Assembly: GCA_025964715.1 (NCBI GenBank)
Contig: JAOPYH010000259.1
Coordinates: 1-40,569, forward strand
Source: Streptosporangiaceae bacterium
Lineage (GTDB): Bacteria > Actinomycetota > Actinomycetes > Streptosporangiales > Streptosporangiaceae
Direction: 5' to 3'
Length of the DNA: 40,569 nt
The notes under the pieces were generated by a model that saw nothing but the letters and a program-made list of their open reading frames with translations, searched no databases and was not told the DNA's origin. Made by a program: the position numbers and the translations under genes. Below, piece after piece: positions 28,229-35,577 of the stretch (positions are counted from its first letter, which is position 1; every line of letters starts with the position of its first letter).

Positions 28229-28389
28229 ATTATGGTGGGCGGGGGATGAATACCGCTCGGTATTGGCGAATGACCCGTCCTGGCCGCATAAGTCCAGGTC
28301 AGCGCACTCTCGGCCGCTGGATTGATCTACCCTTTTTGGCCTGCGGAAACGAGGGCATTAAGGCAAGCTGGCGAGTATGAGCACGGGAG

Positions 28390-28470
28390 AAACGGTTCGA
28401 ATGATGCGGCGATGCGTCATGATGAATCGGCAAAGTCGGCGAAATGTCGCATATCTAGTGACGCGTTGTG
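28390..28470 (+). repeat. Motif set, copy B
   Basis: AAACGGTT (28390-28397), GCGATGCGTCA (28409-28419), CTAG (28455-28458) and ACGCGTTGTG (28461-28470), the last 30 nt before the amidotransferase start. The exact 11-mer and 10-mer matches make a chance origin unlikely. Confidence 0.55.
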
Positions 28471-28500
28471 GGCCGGTGCTCGAGCGAGGGGAGTCCAGGC

Positions 28501-29268
28501 ATGCGAGATCAGACGCGCGATGCCGGCCGGCAAGCGGCTCGCCACGGCGGGCGCGAGCCGCAGGCCGGAGTCCCGCCGCTGATCGGGGTGACGACCTACC
28601 TCGAGCCGGCACGGTGGAGTGAATGGGTCCGGGAGGCGGCACTCTTGCCCGCGTCGTACGTCCGGGCGGTCGAACACGCCGGCGGCGTCCCCGTGCTCCT
28701 GCCGCCGACCAGCGCTCGCGGAGTCGGCGCACTGGTGCGGGGCCTCGACGGCATCGTCCTCGCCGGTGGCGGCGACATCGATCCCGGGCTGTACGGAGCG
28801 GAGAGGGCCGAGGAGACCGGGCCGCCGCAGCCGCAGCGGGATCGTTTCGAGTTCGGGCTCATCCGTGCCGCCATCGACGCGGATCTCCCGTTCCTGGCCG
28901 TCGGCCGGGGCATGCAGGTCCTCAATGTCGCGCGTGGGGGAGTGCTCGTCCAGCATCTTCCCGGGGTGATAGGGAGCGACGGCCATGCTCCGCCCGGTAC
29001 ACCCTTCGGCGCTCACCGTGTGCAGATCAGCATCACCAGCACGGTGGGTAAGATCCTCGGTGATTTCGCGGAGGTGCCGACCTGCCACCATCAGGCCGTG
29101 AAGCGGCTCGGCAAGGGCCTTGTCGCGGCCGCCTGGACCGACGACCAGGTGGTCGAGGCCGTCGAGCTACAGGGACACCGGTTCGGCGTGGGGGTCCAGT
29201 GGAACCCGGAGGAAGGTCATGACCTGCGGCTGTTCGAGGCGCTGGTCGTGGAGGCGGCCGGCCGGTGA
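28501..29268 (+). CDS. Class I glutamine amidotransferase-like protein (PuuD family) lacking catalytic Cys and His
   Basis: Predicted 255-residue protein related to gamma-glutamyl-GABA hydrolases. The ATG at 28501 follows AGGGGAG with a 7-nt spacer. The fold is recognisable: PLIGVTTY at the start, GLDGIVLAGGGDIDPGLYG, the nucleophile elbow and HHQAVKRLGKGLV. However, the elbow that normally reads G-I-C-R-G-M-Q is AVGRGMQ here, placing Gly135 at the nucleophile (codon GGC at 28903), and the usual QWHPE is QWNPE, placing Asn235 at the catalytic His; Glu237 remains. Two of three triad residues are therefore gone, so hydrolysis is unlikely and a binding or regulatory role is inferred. The frame is otherwise intact with normal codon use. 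A crotonase-fold gene follows 63 bp downstream. Confidence 0.85.
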   Translation: MRDQTRDAGRQAARHGGREPQAGVPPLIGVTTYLEPARWSEWVREAALLPASYVRAVEHAGGVPVLLPPTSARGVGALVRGLDGIVLAGGGDIDPGLYGAERAEETGPPQPQRDRFEFGLIRAAIDADLPFLAVGRGMQVLNVARGGVLVQHLPGVIGSDGHAPPGTPFGAHRVQISITSTVGKILGDFAEVPTCHHQAVKRLGKGLVAAAWTDDQVVEAVELQGHRFGVGVQWNPEEGHDLRLFEALVVEAAGR

Positions 29269-29331
29269 CCGCGTCCGCGCGGCGCCCGCGTACACCACCG
29301 GTACGGCGATCGAGGAGCGGTGAGGGGACGG

Positions 29332-30123
29332 ATGAGCGGGTACGAGTCCTACGAGCGGTTGAAGATCGACTGGGCCGCACCAGGGGTGCTGCGCGTGACG
29401 ATCAGCACGCCCGGCAAGCTGAACGCGGTCGACAGGGCCGGGCACCGCGAGCTGGCCGAGGTCTGGCGGGACATCGACGCCGACGACGACGTGCGCGCGG
29501 TGGTCGTACGCGGGGAGGGAAGGGCCTTCTCCGCGGGCGGCGACCTGGCCATGATCGAGGAGATGATGTCCGACCATGGGGCCCGCACCCGGATCCTGCG
29601 GGAGGCGCGGGACATCGTCTACAACGTGATCAACTGTGCCAAGCCGATCGTCAGCGCCATTCAGGGCCCCGCAGTGGGCGCGGGACTCGCCGTGGCACTG
29701 CTCGCCGACATCTCGATCGCGGGCCGGTCTGCCAAGATCATCGATGGCCACACCCGCCTCGGCGTAGCCGCCGGGGACCACTCGGCCATCGTGTGGCCGT
29801 TGCTGTGCGGCCTGGCCAAGGCCAAGTACTACCTGCTGCTGTGCGACGTGCTGACGGGTGAGGAGGCCGAGCGGATCGGGCTCGTGAGCCTGAGCGTCGA
29901 CGACGACCAGGTGCATGACAAGGCCCTGGAGGTGGCGGGCAGGCTCGCCGGGGGCGCGGCGGAGGCGATCCAGTTCACCAAATACGCACTGAACAACTGG
30001 CTGCGGATGGCCGGGCCGACGTTCGACGCCTCCCTGGCGATGGAGTTCCTCGGCTTCAGCGGTGCCGACGTCCGTGAGGGCGTGGAGGCCGTGCGGCAGA
30101 AGCGGCCGCCGAAGTTCGCCTGA
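29332..30123 (+). CDS. Enoyl-CoA hydratase/isomerase (crotonase) family protein
   Basis: Predicted 263-residue crotonase-fold protein acting on an acyl-CoA. The oxyanion-hole segments are present as [10 protein letters not shown] (from residue 66) and [15 protein letters not shown] (from 112). The two glutamates used by classical enoyl-CoA hydratase are absent: the first position lies in AVALL and the second in [13 protein letters not shown]. The GDHS segment offers an Asp and His instead, as in some divergent subfamilies, so a hydrolase, decarboxylase or lyase activity is possible. The ATG at 29332 starts a protein of usual family length; a GTG four codons earlier is an alternative. It is tail-to-tail with the SRPBCC gene, 13 bp apart. 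Confidence 0.88.
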   Translation: MSGYESYERLKIDWAAPGVLRVTISTPGKLNAVDRAGHRELAEVWRDIDADDDVRAVVVRGEGRAFSAGGDLAMIEEMMSDHGARTRILREARDIVYNVINCAKPIVSAIQGPAVGAGLAVALLADISIAGRSAKIIDGHTRLGVAAGDHSAIVWPLLCGLAKAKYYLLLCDVLTGEEAERIGLVSLSVDDDQVHDKALEVAGRLAGGAAEAIQFTKYALNNWLRMAGPTFDASLAMEFLGFSGADVREGVEAVRQKRPPKFA

Positions 30124-30136
30124 CCCGGCCGCCCGC

Positions 30137-30580
30137 TCAGCCGAAGTGCTTGCGCAGACCGTCGAGGCCGGCGGAGTAGACCGTCCTGGTGAGGAACTTC
30201 TTCATTGGCTCCTCGTCGCCCGCGTCGGCGTCGAAGTCGCCCCACCACTCCACGAAGGCCTGGCCGGTGTCCGTGACCGGAGCCACGCGCATCGTCGCCC
30301 TCAGGTCACGGACCGGTAGGGGGCTCTCCACGAACTCGTAGGACAGCGACCGATCGGCGTCGGAGAGCGCGACCAGGCGCTCACGGAAGACGGCATCGCC
30401 CGAGGCGGTGAGCCGGCGGACCGCCCCTACACGAGGGCCGCCCCCGCCCTCCCCGGTGTCCTCGATCTCGCAGGTGTTGATCGGGGGGAGCCACTCCGCG
30501 ATGTTGGCGAAGTCGCGGATGTAGGACCACACCTGATCGGCGGAAGCATTGATGACGGCGCTGGCGTAGGGCCTGGGCAT
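30137..30580 (-). CDS. SRPBCC (START-like/polyketide cyclase-type) protein
   Basis: Predicted 147-residue single-domain helix-grip protein. It begins SAVINASADQVWSYIRDFANI, the usual strand-helix opening of the family, has the EWLPPINTCEIE and VGAVRRLTASGDAVFRERL strands, and ends with the long helix FLTRTVYSAGLDGLRKHFG. Such proteins bind hydrophobic ligands or aromatise polyketides; nothing here identifies the ligand. The ATG at 30580 follows a strong AAGGAGGAG. The TetR-type gene 126 bp upstream on the same strand may regulate it. Confidence 0.87.
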   Translation of the reverse strand: MPRPYASAVINASADQVWSYIRDFANIAEWLPPINTCEIEDTGEGGGGPRVGAVRRLTASGDAVFRERLVALSDADRSLSYEFVESPLPVRDLRATMRVAPVTDTGQAFVEWWGDFDADAGDEEPMKKFLTRTVYSAGLDGLRKHFG

Positions 30581-30706
30581 GGCGGGCTCCTCCTTGGGAC
30601 GTTGTGCTCCTCATGCTGGGCCGCCCGTGCGGCCGCGGGCAACTCGTCACGGCCCCCGAGGGCGGTGAGCGGGCATCCCGGGCCGGGCCGGTGGTGGCGG
30701 AGACGC

Positions 30707-31282
30707 TCAGCGGTGCGGCCCGCCCAGGTAGCGGGTGACGATCTCGGCGATCATCTCGGCCGCCACCTCCGGCGGCTCGGCCGGCAGCACGACGTGGCTG
30801 AGCGTCAGCCGCACGGCCGCGTCGGCGATGTCGGTCACCGTGTCCCGGTCGAGCCGGGGCCACTGCCGCACGGCATGGTCGATGATGCGGGCCCGTGCCG
30901 CGAAGAGCAGCGGCTCGGCCTGCGTGGTGAACAGTGGCAGCATCTCCTCGCTGCCCGCGCCGGTGAGTATGGCCTTCTTGAGCGGGTCGTCCCGCACGGT
31001 CTTGAGGGTGTAGGTGACCGCCGCCGCCACGGCCGAGTGCAGGTCCCCGTGCTGTGAGAGCGCGTCGTCCACGCCGTCGAGGTAGGCGTCGTTGTCCCGC
31101 AGGAGCACCGCCTGAGCGAGCCCCCACTTGTCGGTGAACTCGTTGTAGACGGTCTGCCGGCTTACCCCCACCGCGTCGGCCACGTCCTGCATCCGCACGC
31201 CTTTGTAGCCCCGCCTGGCGAGGAGGTCCGCGGCCGCCTGCAGCAGCGCGTCTCGCAGAGCCGGCCCTCGCCCTGTGCTCAT
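30707..31282 (-). CDS. TetR/AcrR-family transcriptional regulator
   Basis: Predicted 191-residue repressor. The N-terminal HTH (about residues 8-55) reads ALLQAAADLLARRGYKGVRM, then DVADAVGVSRQTVYNEFTDK, the canonical TetR arrangement. The C-terminal ligand-binding part is all-helical and ends EIVTRYLGGPHR. The start at 31282 is 11 nt behind AGGAGG. It precedes the SRPBCC gene in the same direction, which makes that gene and itself likely targets. Ligand unknown. Confidence 0.9.
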   Translation of the reverse strand: MSTGRGPALRDALLQAAADLLARRGYKGVRMQDVADAVGVSRQTVYNEFTDKWGLAQAVLLRDNDAYLDGVDDALSQHGDLHSAVAAAVTYTLKTVRDDPLKKAILTGAGSEEMLPLFTTQAEPLLFAARARIIDHAVRQWPRLDRDTVTDIADAAVRLTLSHVVLPAEPPEVAAEMIAEIVTRYLGGPHR

Positions 31283-31366
31283 CGTCGCGTTCGCCTCCTA
31301 GCGCACCTGGTCGCCGGCCGCGCCGGAACAGGAGCCAGCGAATAGCCTCGCAGGGGGTCAGTCAAG

Positions 31367-31597
31367 TCACGGTGCCACAGTTCGGAGCTCTCCCGTCGCG
31401 GCCGGACGGCGATAGAGCTTGGCGAGCTCGACGGCGACGTACCCGGCGACGGCCGCCCCCGTGATCCGCAGCCAGGCGCCGGTGCGGAGCGGCGCGGAGT
31501 CGAAGACGGTGTTCATCACGGGGACGTGGGTGTAGGCGAGCTGGATTTTTCCGATCAGCGCGAGTGGGCTCAGCCCGACCGGGCGTCGCCACCGAGT
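31367..31597 (-). pseudogene. Remnant: C-terminus of a P-type cation-transporting ATPase
   Basis: Read on the minus strand and ending at the TGA at 31367-31369, the frame gives LALIGKIQLAYTHVPVMNTV followed by FDSAPLRTGAWLR and GYVAVELAKLYRRP, the usual last two membrane helices and Arg-rich end of PII-type cation ATPases. The frame stays open further upstream, but the peptide there is no longer ATPase-like, and none of the P-type catalytic motifs lie in the window. This therefore looks like the 3' end of a deleted gene. In mycobacteria the ATPase CtpF belongs to the DosR regulon, so an intact ancestor may have been part of the neighbouring cluster. Confidence 0.5.
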
Positions 31598-31712
31598 TGG
31601 CGTACGACTTCGGCTGCCGGGCGCTCGTGTGGTCGGGCATGGCCTGGGCCGTCATCTGCGCCTCCCGGATGGAGTGGCGGCCGGGCCACGGCGGGCAACA
31701 AGGATGAGCTGG

Positions 31713-31925
31713 TCAGCGAGCGGCCATGAGGAGCCCATGGGCCTCGCGCGCGGCCTGAGCCACCGCGGCCTCGCAGGGCTCCGCCGCGGGGTTCCCGCCG
31801 AGCGCGTGCGTCAGGAGGCGTACCGCCTCGGCCAAGGTCGCCGTCCTGGCCTCCAGCTCCCGGATGCGGTCCTCCAGGACAGCCCGTGACGGCCCGCGTG
31901 TCCCGAAGGCTATTTGCCTCGTCAT
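31713..31925 (-). CDS. Small hypothetical protein, probable coiled coil
   Basis: Predicted 70-residue protein that I do not recognise. The ATG at 31925 is 6 nt behind GAGGAG. It begins MTRQIAFGTRGPSR, continues with a leucine/alanine-rich heptad-like helix (VLEDRIRELEARTATLAEAV), and ends with a second alanine-rich helix. One Cys is present. It lies in the divergent space opposite the baeRF gene, with GGGAC-type palindromes between them, so it may belong to the dormancy-type regulon. Confidence 0.6.
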   Translation of the reverse strand: MTRQIAFGTRGPSRAVLEDRIRELEARTATLAEAVRLLTHALGGNPAAEPCEAAVAQAAREAHGLLMAAR

Positions 31926-31959
31926 GGTGTGCTCCTCGTGTCCCGTCCCGCTCCCGGGG

Positions 31960-31973
31960 ATGACTCCGGTCCC
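31960..31973. promoter_or_regulatory. DosR-box-like palindrome, site 1
   Basis: ATGACTCCGGTCCC matches 12 of 14 positions of the symmetrical GGGACTnnnGTCCC-type core. It lies 35 bp upstream of the small minus-strand gene. No clear -10 box is placed for that gene, so support is moderate. Confidence 0.4.
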
Positions 31974-32009
31974 TTTCACAGCGTCCGCTCTGCCCCTCCT
32001 TGGCCCGCA

Positions 32010-32051
32010 GGGACCTTCGTCACCATTCGGCGGTCCTCTGGCCCCTATACC
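32010..32051 (+). promoter_or_regulatory. DosR-box-like palindrome with -10 box before the baeRF gene
   Basis: GGGACCTTCGTCAC (32010-32023) resembles mycobacterial DosR sites, and TATACC (32046-32051) is a plausible -10 box. The predicted start near 32058 puts the box centre at about -41, the usual position for DosR activation. Confidence 0.5.
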
Positions 32052-32181
32052 GGCCGGTGCCCTGCGCGAAGGGTTGGAGGGGCAGCCGAGGAACGCAGGA
32101 GTGGCCTATGTCCTTCACCCGTACCGACAGCCTCGGCAGCGGTGCCCGCCCGGGGAAGCCGCCGCCGAGGGACGCCGGGCC

Positions 32182-33336
32182 ATGACCCCTGACTGGAGCC
32201 GGCTGGGAGAGTTGCTGCGGATGCGCTGTGCAGAGCCGGACGTGCTGTCGGTGTACCTCCGGCTCGGTGCCGACCCCGCCGTGCTCCGCAGCGTGCCCGC
32301 CAGGCTGGACGCGGCTCTGGGCAGGCTCGCAGAGGACAGCGCACCCGGCAGGGACGCCGCGCGCCGCAAGACCGTGGCCACGGAGATGGACGCGGTCCGG
32401 CGGGCCGCAGAGCGCGCCCGGGAGTGGCTCGGACGGGGGGTGGCGCTGTTCGCGGCGCGCGACCTCGGACTCTTCGATGAGGTCCACCTGCCCTATCCGC
32501 CCGCCGAGCTCGCAGTCCTGGACCGCCGTCCCTACGTGCGGCCGTTGCTCGCCGCCCGGGCGCGCTCCAGCCCCTACTGCGTCGTCGTCGTGGACGCGGA
32601 GCACTCCTGGATCGCCACCTCGGGGCCGGACGGGGTAAGGGAGGACACGAGGCTGACCACCGAGGGTCCGCGCAAGCCGGACTATGGGGGCTGGCACGGG
32701 CTCACCGAGCACCGGGTGCGCAATCGCGCCGAGCATATCCACCAGCGCCACTTCCGCCGGACCGCGGACCTCGTCCGGCACGCGATGTGCGATCGCGGGG
32801 TGGGCATGCTGATCGTGGGCGGCCACGAGCACGCCCTGCCCAGGTTCCTCGCCGAGCTCCCCCCGGATCTGCGCGAAAGCCTCGCCGGCACGTTCGTGAT
32901 CGACCCGCACACCATGACGGCGGCGCGGGTGCGCGGCCTCGCCGACCACGTCGCCGCGCGGTTCCGCGACGACGTGGACCGGCGGGAGGTCCAGCAGGCG
33001 GTCGAGGAGCACGCGGCCGGGGGTCTGGCGGTCACCGGCCTGGAGCCGTGCCTGCGGGCCGTGAGCGAACGGGCCATAGACCGGTTCTTCGTCCGGGTGG
33101 ACGACCGGGTCCGCGGATTCGCCTGTGACCGTTGCGGCATCGTGTCACTGGCCGGCGGAACATGCGACTCATGCGGTGGCCCGAGCCGGCCGGTCCCCGA
33201 CGTCATCGGCGAGGCCATCGTCCTGGTGATCACGGCTGGCGGGGCGGTGGACCAGGTCCCGGAGGGCACGGCCCTGGACTCGGCCCGGGCGGCGGCTCGC
33301 CTGCGTTTCCCGGTCGCGGCCGGTGCGTCTCCATGA
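32182..33336 (+). CDS. baeRF-type (bacterial eRF1-like) protein, Rv2629-like
   Basis: Predicted 384-residue homologue of archaeo-eukaryotic peptide-chain release factor eRF1, the family that includes Rv2629 of the M. tuberculosis DosR regulon. The N-terminal segment (VLSVYLRLGADPAVL) matches the bacterial family; the middle domain has YCVVVVDAEHSWIATSG and, at the place of the eRF1 GGQ loop, YGGWHGLTEHRVRNRAEH, so Gly-Gly is kept but Gln is replaced by Trp. The last part is the L7Ae-like domain with GVGMLIVGGHEHALPRFL, and a four-Cys zinc-binding segment (CDRCGIVSLAGGTCDSC). The ATG at 32182 follows GAGGGA by 9 nt. A role at stalled or hibernating ribosomes is inferred. It converges with the stress-protein gene. 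Confidence 0.82.
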   Translation: MTPDWSRLGELLRMRCAEPDVLSVYLRLGADPAVLRSVPARLDAALGRLAEDSAPGRDAARRKTVATEMDAVRRAAERAREWLGRGVALFAARDLGLFDEVHLPYPPAELAVLDRRPYVRPLLAARARSSPYCVVVVDAEHSWIATSGPDGVREDTRLTTEGPRKPDYGGWHGLTEHRVRNRAEHIHQRHFRRTADLVRHAMCDRGVGMLIVGGHEHALPRFLAELPPDLRESLAGTFVIDPHTMTAARVRGLADHVAARFRDDVDRREVQQAVEEHAAGGLAVTGLEPCLRAVSERAIDRFFVRVDDRVRGFACDRCGIVSLAGGTCDSCGGPSRPVPDVIGEAIVLVITAGGAVDQVPEGTALDSARAAARLRFPVAAGASP

Positions 33337-33382
33337 CCCACGAGCGCGGGTCGTCGTGTCACGGCCGGCCGCACTGCGGGCC

Positions 33383-33949
33383 TCAGTGGTCATGGGTCGG
33401 ATCCGCGCCTGCCCGGCGGCGGAGGCTCAGCCACCGGCGGAGCAGGGAGCGCTCGCGCGTGGGCTCGTCCGCAGGACCGGTGTCCGTGGGGGGTGTGACA
33501 CAGATCAGCGTGCCTTTTGCGTGCCGCACGCAGTGGGCGCGGACGGACGGTGTCACCAGCCGGGAGACGCCTGCGCGGGTCCCGCGCCCGATGACGAGGA
33601 TGTCGTCCTCGCCGGCCGTACGGACGAGTGCGTGCCCGGGGTCGCCGACGAGGGAGGCGGCGAGCACCTCGACTCCGGACGGCGCCCCTCCGGCCACCTC
33701 CTCGAGGAGCCGTCGGATGAGCTCGGCCCCCATCGCCTGCGCCTCCGGGGCGAGGTCGCCACAGCTCCCGGCGACCATGTGACTGACGTGCTCGGGCAAC
33801 GGCGCGATGTGCACCACGAGCAAAGGCATGTCGCGGAGCCGCGCCTCACCTATCGCCCAGGCGAGGGCCCAGCGCGCGGCCCGCGAGTCCTCCACCCCCA
33901 CGACCACGCGCGGCGCACCGGACCGGGCCCTGGAGTGGCTGGAGGTCAT
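33383..33949 (-). CDS. Universal stress protein family protein
   Basis: Predicted 188-residue UspA-domain protein. The ATG at 33949 is behind GGAGG (5-nt spacer), and the domain opens directly with RVVVGVEDSRAARWALAWAI. The ATP-binding signature expected near the end (G-x2-G-x9-G-S/T) is degenerate: GRGTRAGVSRLVTPSVRA. Nucleotide binding is therefore doubtful. A basic Arg-rich C-terminal tail of about 30 residues is added. It is the last gene of a minus-strand set with the CBS and split-barrel genes. Universal stress proteins are the most numerous members of the mycobacterial DosR regulon. Confidence 0.86.
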   Translation of the reverse strand: MTSSHSRARSGAPRVVVGVEDSRAARWALAWAIGEARLRDMPLLVVHIAPLPEHVSHMVAGSCGDLAPEAQAMGAELIRRLLEEVAGGAPSGVEVLAASLVGDPGHALVRTAGEDDILVIGRGTRAGVSRLVTPSVRAHCVRHAKGTLICVTPPTDTGPADEPTRERSLLRRWLSLRRRAGADPTHDH

Positions 33950-34033
33950 GGCGTCCTCCGATCGCGGCGGCCTGCGCGGCCGGTTTCGCCTCGCCGCCGC
34001 GCCACTGGTCCGGCACACCGGGAGGGCAGAAGG

Positions 34034-34594
34034 TCAGCCGGGGGACATGGGGCCGTGCCCGAAGCGCTGGTCGGCCGCCCGGACGGGCTGCGGCTGGTCG
34101 GGCAGTACGGGCTCGATGCGATACAGCGAGGGCATCCCCGTGTGGAGTCCCGTAGGGGCCCGGTCCACACCGGCCAGCGCCATGATCAGGTCGTTGGCGG
34201 TGAGCAGGCCGACGAGCCGGCCGCTGGGGTCCGTCACGGCCACATGGTCGGTGTCCAGCAGGAGCATGGCCTGAGCGGCTCTGCTGACCCGGTCGTCCGG
34301 GCTCACGGTGTCGCACGGGCGTTCCGCCAGCACCGCGGTCACGGGTTTACGGGCCCGCTCCGGGCCGCCCGCCTCCCAGGTCGCCGCGATGGCCTCGGCA
34401 TTGAGCACCCCGACGCAGTGACCGTCGCGGTTCACCACCGGCAGGTGGTGGCACCGTGCCTGGTGCATCAGCTCCCAGGCCATGAGGACCGACTCCGTGG
34501 AACCGATGGTGAGCAGGTCCATGGTCATGACGTCCGCCACGGCGCGATCTTCGAGCGGGCGTCGGGCTCCGGTCTCGTCTGGAGTTCGGTCCAT
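34034..34594 (-). CDS. CBS-domain pair protein (Hrp1-like)
   Basis: Predicted 186-residue protein made of two CBS motifs: the first near VADVMTMDLLTIGSTESVLM with HHLPVVNRDGHCVGVLNAEA, the second near VSPDDRVSRAAQAMLLLDTD with HVAVTDPSGRLVGLLTANDL. Tandem CBS units form a Bateman module that usually binds adenosine nucleotides. The DosR-regulated Hrp1 (Rv2626c) of M. tuberculosis is of this type. A Pro/Gln-rich tail of about 35 residues follows. The ATG at 34594 has GGGAGA upstream, and the preceding split-barrel gene ends only 20 bp away, so the two are one transcript. Confidence 0.88.
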   Translation of the reverse strand: MDRTPDETGARRPLEDRAVADVMTMDLLTIGSTESVLMAWELMHQARCHHLPVVNRDGHCVGVLNAEAIAATWEAGGPERARKPVTAVLAERPCDTVSPDDRVSRAAQAMLLLDTDHVAVTDPSGRLVGLLTANDLIMALAGVDRAPTGLHTGMPSLYRIEPVLPDQPQPVRAADQRFGHGPMSPG

Positions 34595-34614
34595 GGCTTC
34601 TCCCGTTACGGTGC

Positions 34615-35049
34615 CTAGGCAGCCTGTCCGCCGTTCCCTCTGGAGACGGGGTTGATCCGGCGGCCGGTGACGTGCTGGCTCGGGATACGGATGAACTGGT
34701 CACGCCGCCCCGGCGCCCAGGGACGCAGCGGCAGGCGGGACAGCCGCGTGACCTCGGCGGGGTCCCGGACGGCGCTGGCCTGTCCGATGACGGTGACGGA
34801 CCAGCCCGTGCGGTTGGTCCCGTCGAAGGCGTCGGCCTCGAACGCCACGATGGTCCCGCGCATGGCCGCGGCCAGCTTCGACCCCACTGCCGTACGAATG
34901 ATCACGCTGTCCTGGTCAAGGGCGAAGTTCACCGGCTGCACCGCCGGCAGCGCGCGTTCGGTGAACACGACGCGGCCGAGCGGCACCGAACCGAGCAGGG
35001 TGAGGCACTCCTGCCGATCGAGGATCTCGAGCCCGTTGCCATCGTTCAT
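34615..35049 (-). CDS. Pyridoxamine 5'-phosphate oxidase-like split-barrel protein, copy 1
   Basis: Predicted 144-residue FMN- or F420-binding split-barrel protein. It carries the pattern ECLTLLGSVPLGRVVFTERA, PAVQPVNFALDQDSVIIRTA and GSKLAAAMRGTIVAFEADAF. The ATG at 35049 gives a protein that starts right at the domain; a TTG ten codons earlier is possible. It is about half identical to the next protein upstream on the same strand, so the pair arose by tandem duplication. Related proteins (for example Rv3129) occur in the DosR regulon. Cofactor and substrate cannot be told from sequence. Confidence 0.87.
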   Translation of the reverse strand: MNDGNGLEILDRQECLTLLGSVPLGRVVFTERALPAVQPVNFALDQDSVIIRTAVGSKLAAAMRGTIVAFEADAFDGTNRTGWSVTVIGQASAVRDPAEVTRLSRLPLRPWAPGRRDQFIRIPSQHVTGRRINPVSRGNGGQAA

Positions 35050-35140
35050 GCCCCCATCGTGTGACGGTGCCCCCGGCAAAGAGCAGGGCCGAACGTCCCG
35101 CGGTGACCGCGTGTCCGCGGCAGGAGGTCCCCGCCCGGCA

Positions 35141-35154
35141 TGGACCTTCGCCCC
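35141..35154. promoter_or_regulatory. DosR-box-like palindrome between the split-barrel genes
   Basis: TGGACCTTCGCCCC is close to mycobacterial DosR sites of the GGACCTTCGGCCC type. It lies 91 bp upstream of the first split-barrel gene, in a GC-rich stretch without a clear -10 box, and could drive the three-gene unit. Confidence 0.35.
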
Positions 35155-35160
35155 TGCCCG

Positions 35161-35577
35161 TCAGCCTGCGGTGCGGCGCCCCGACACCACCGCCGGGCGG
35201 ATCCGGATGACGTGGTCGTGTTCCGTGCGCCCGGGCCCGTGCGGCGGCAGCCGGCCGAGCCGGGCCAGCTCTCGGCGGTCGCTGATCAGCCGTGCCCGCC
35301 CTGTCACGACGACCGACCACCCGGTGCCGGTCGCGCCGTCGAAGTCATCGATCTCGAAGGCGACGATCGTGCCGCATACGGCCGCCGCGAGCTTCGATCC
35401 CGGCGCGGTCCGGATCACCACGTCACCGTCCGCGACGGCGTAGGCGACCGGCTGGATCGCGGGAAGGGCGCTCTCGGTGAAGACGATGCGGCCGACGAGC
35501 GCGCTGCCGAGCAGGCTTCTGCACTGCTCGGGCGTCAGGCTCTGCGGACACGCTGCGTCGTAGGACATGTCGGACAT
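35161..35577 (-). CDS. Pyridoxamine 5'-phosphate oxidase-like split-barrel protein, copy 2
   Basis: Predicted 138-residue relative of the preceding protein with the same blocks: QCRSLLGSALVGRIVFTESA, PAIQPVAYAVADGDVVIRTA and GSKLAAAVCGTIVAFEIDDF, followed by GWSVVVTGRARLISDRREL. Start is the ATG at 35577 or the in-frame ATG at 35568; neither has a good ribosome site. Upstream is a short AT-rich patch with TACCCT on the minus strand as a possible -10 box. It lies between devR and copy 1, all on the minus strand. Confidence 0.86.
   Translation of the reverse strand: MSDMSYDAACPQSLTPEQCRSLLGSALVGRIVFTESALPAIQPVAYAVADGDVVIRTAPGSKLAAAVCGTIVAFEIDDFDGATGTGWSVVVTGRARLISDRRELARLGRLPPHGPGRTEHDHVIRIRPAVVSGRRTAG

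Larger units (their letters stand above)
28012..28500. other. Gene-free, relatively AT-rich intergenic region
   Basis: Nearly 490 bp with lower GC than its surroundings and no credible gene. It holds a duplicated set of short motifs (listed separately) and AT-rich patches near 28200-28260 and 28370-28460, so it is probably a large promoter/regulatory region for the amidotransferase gene. Confidence 0.5.

Noticed and set aside
28390..28410. GGTTCGAAT resembling a tRNA T-loop
   Set aside because: The flanks do not pair and no acceptor, D or anticodon arm can be built around it; it is part of the repeated motif set.
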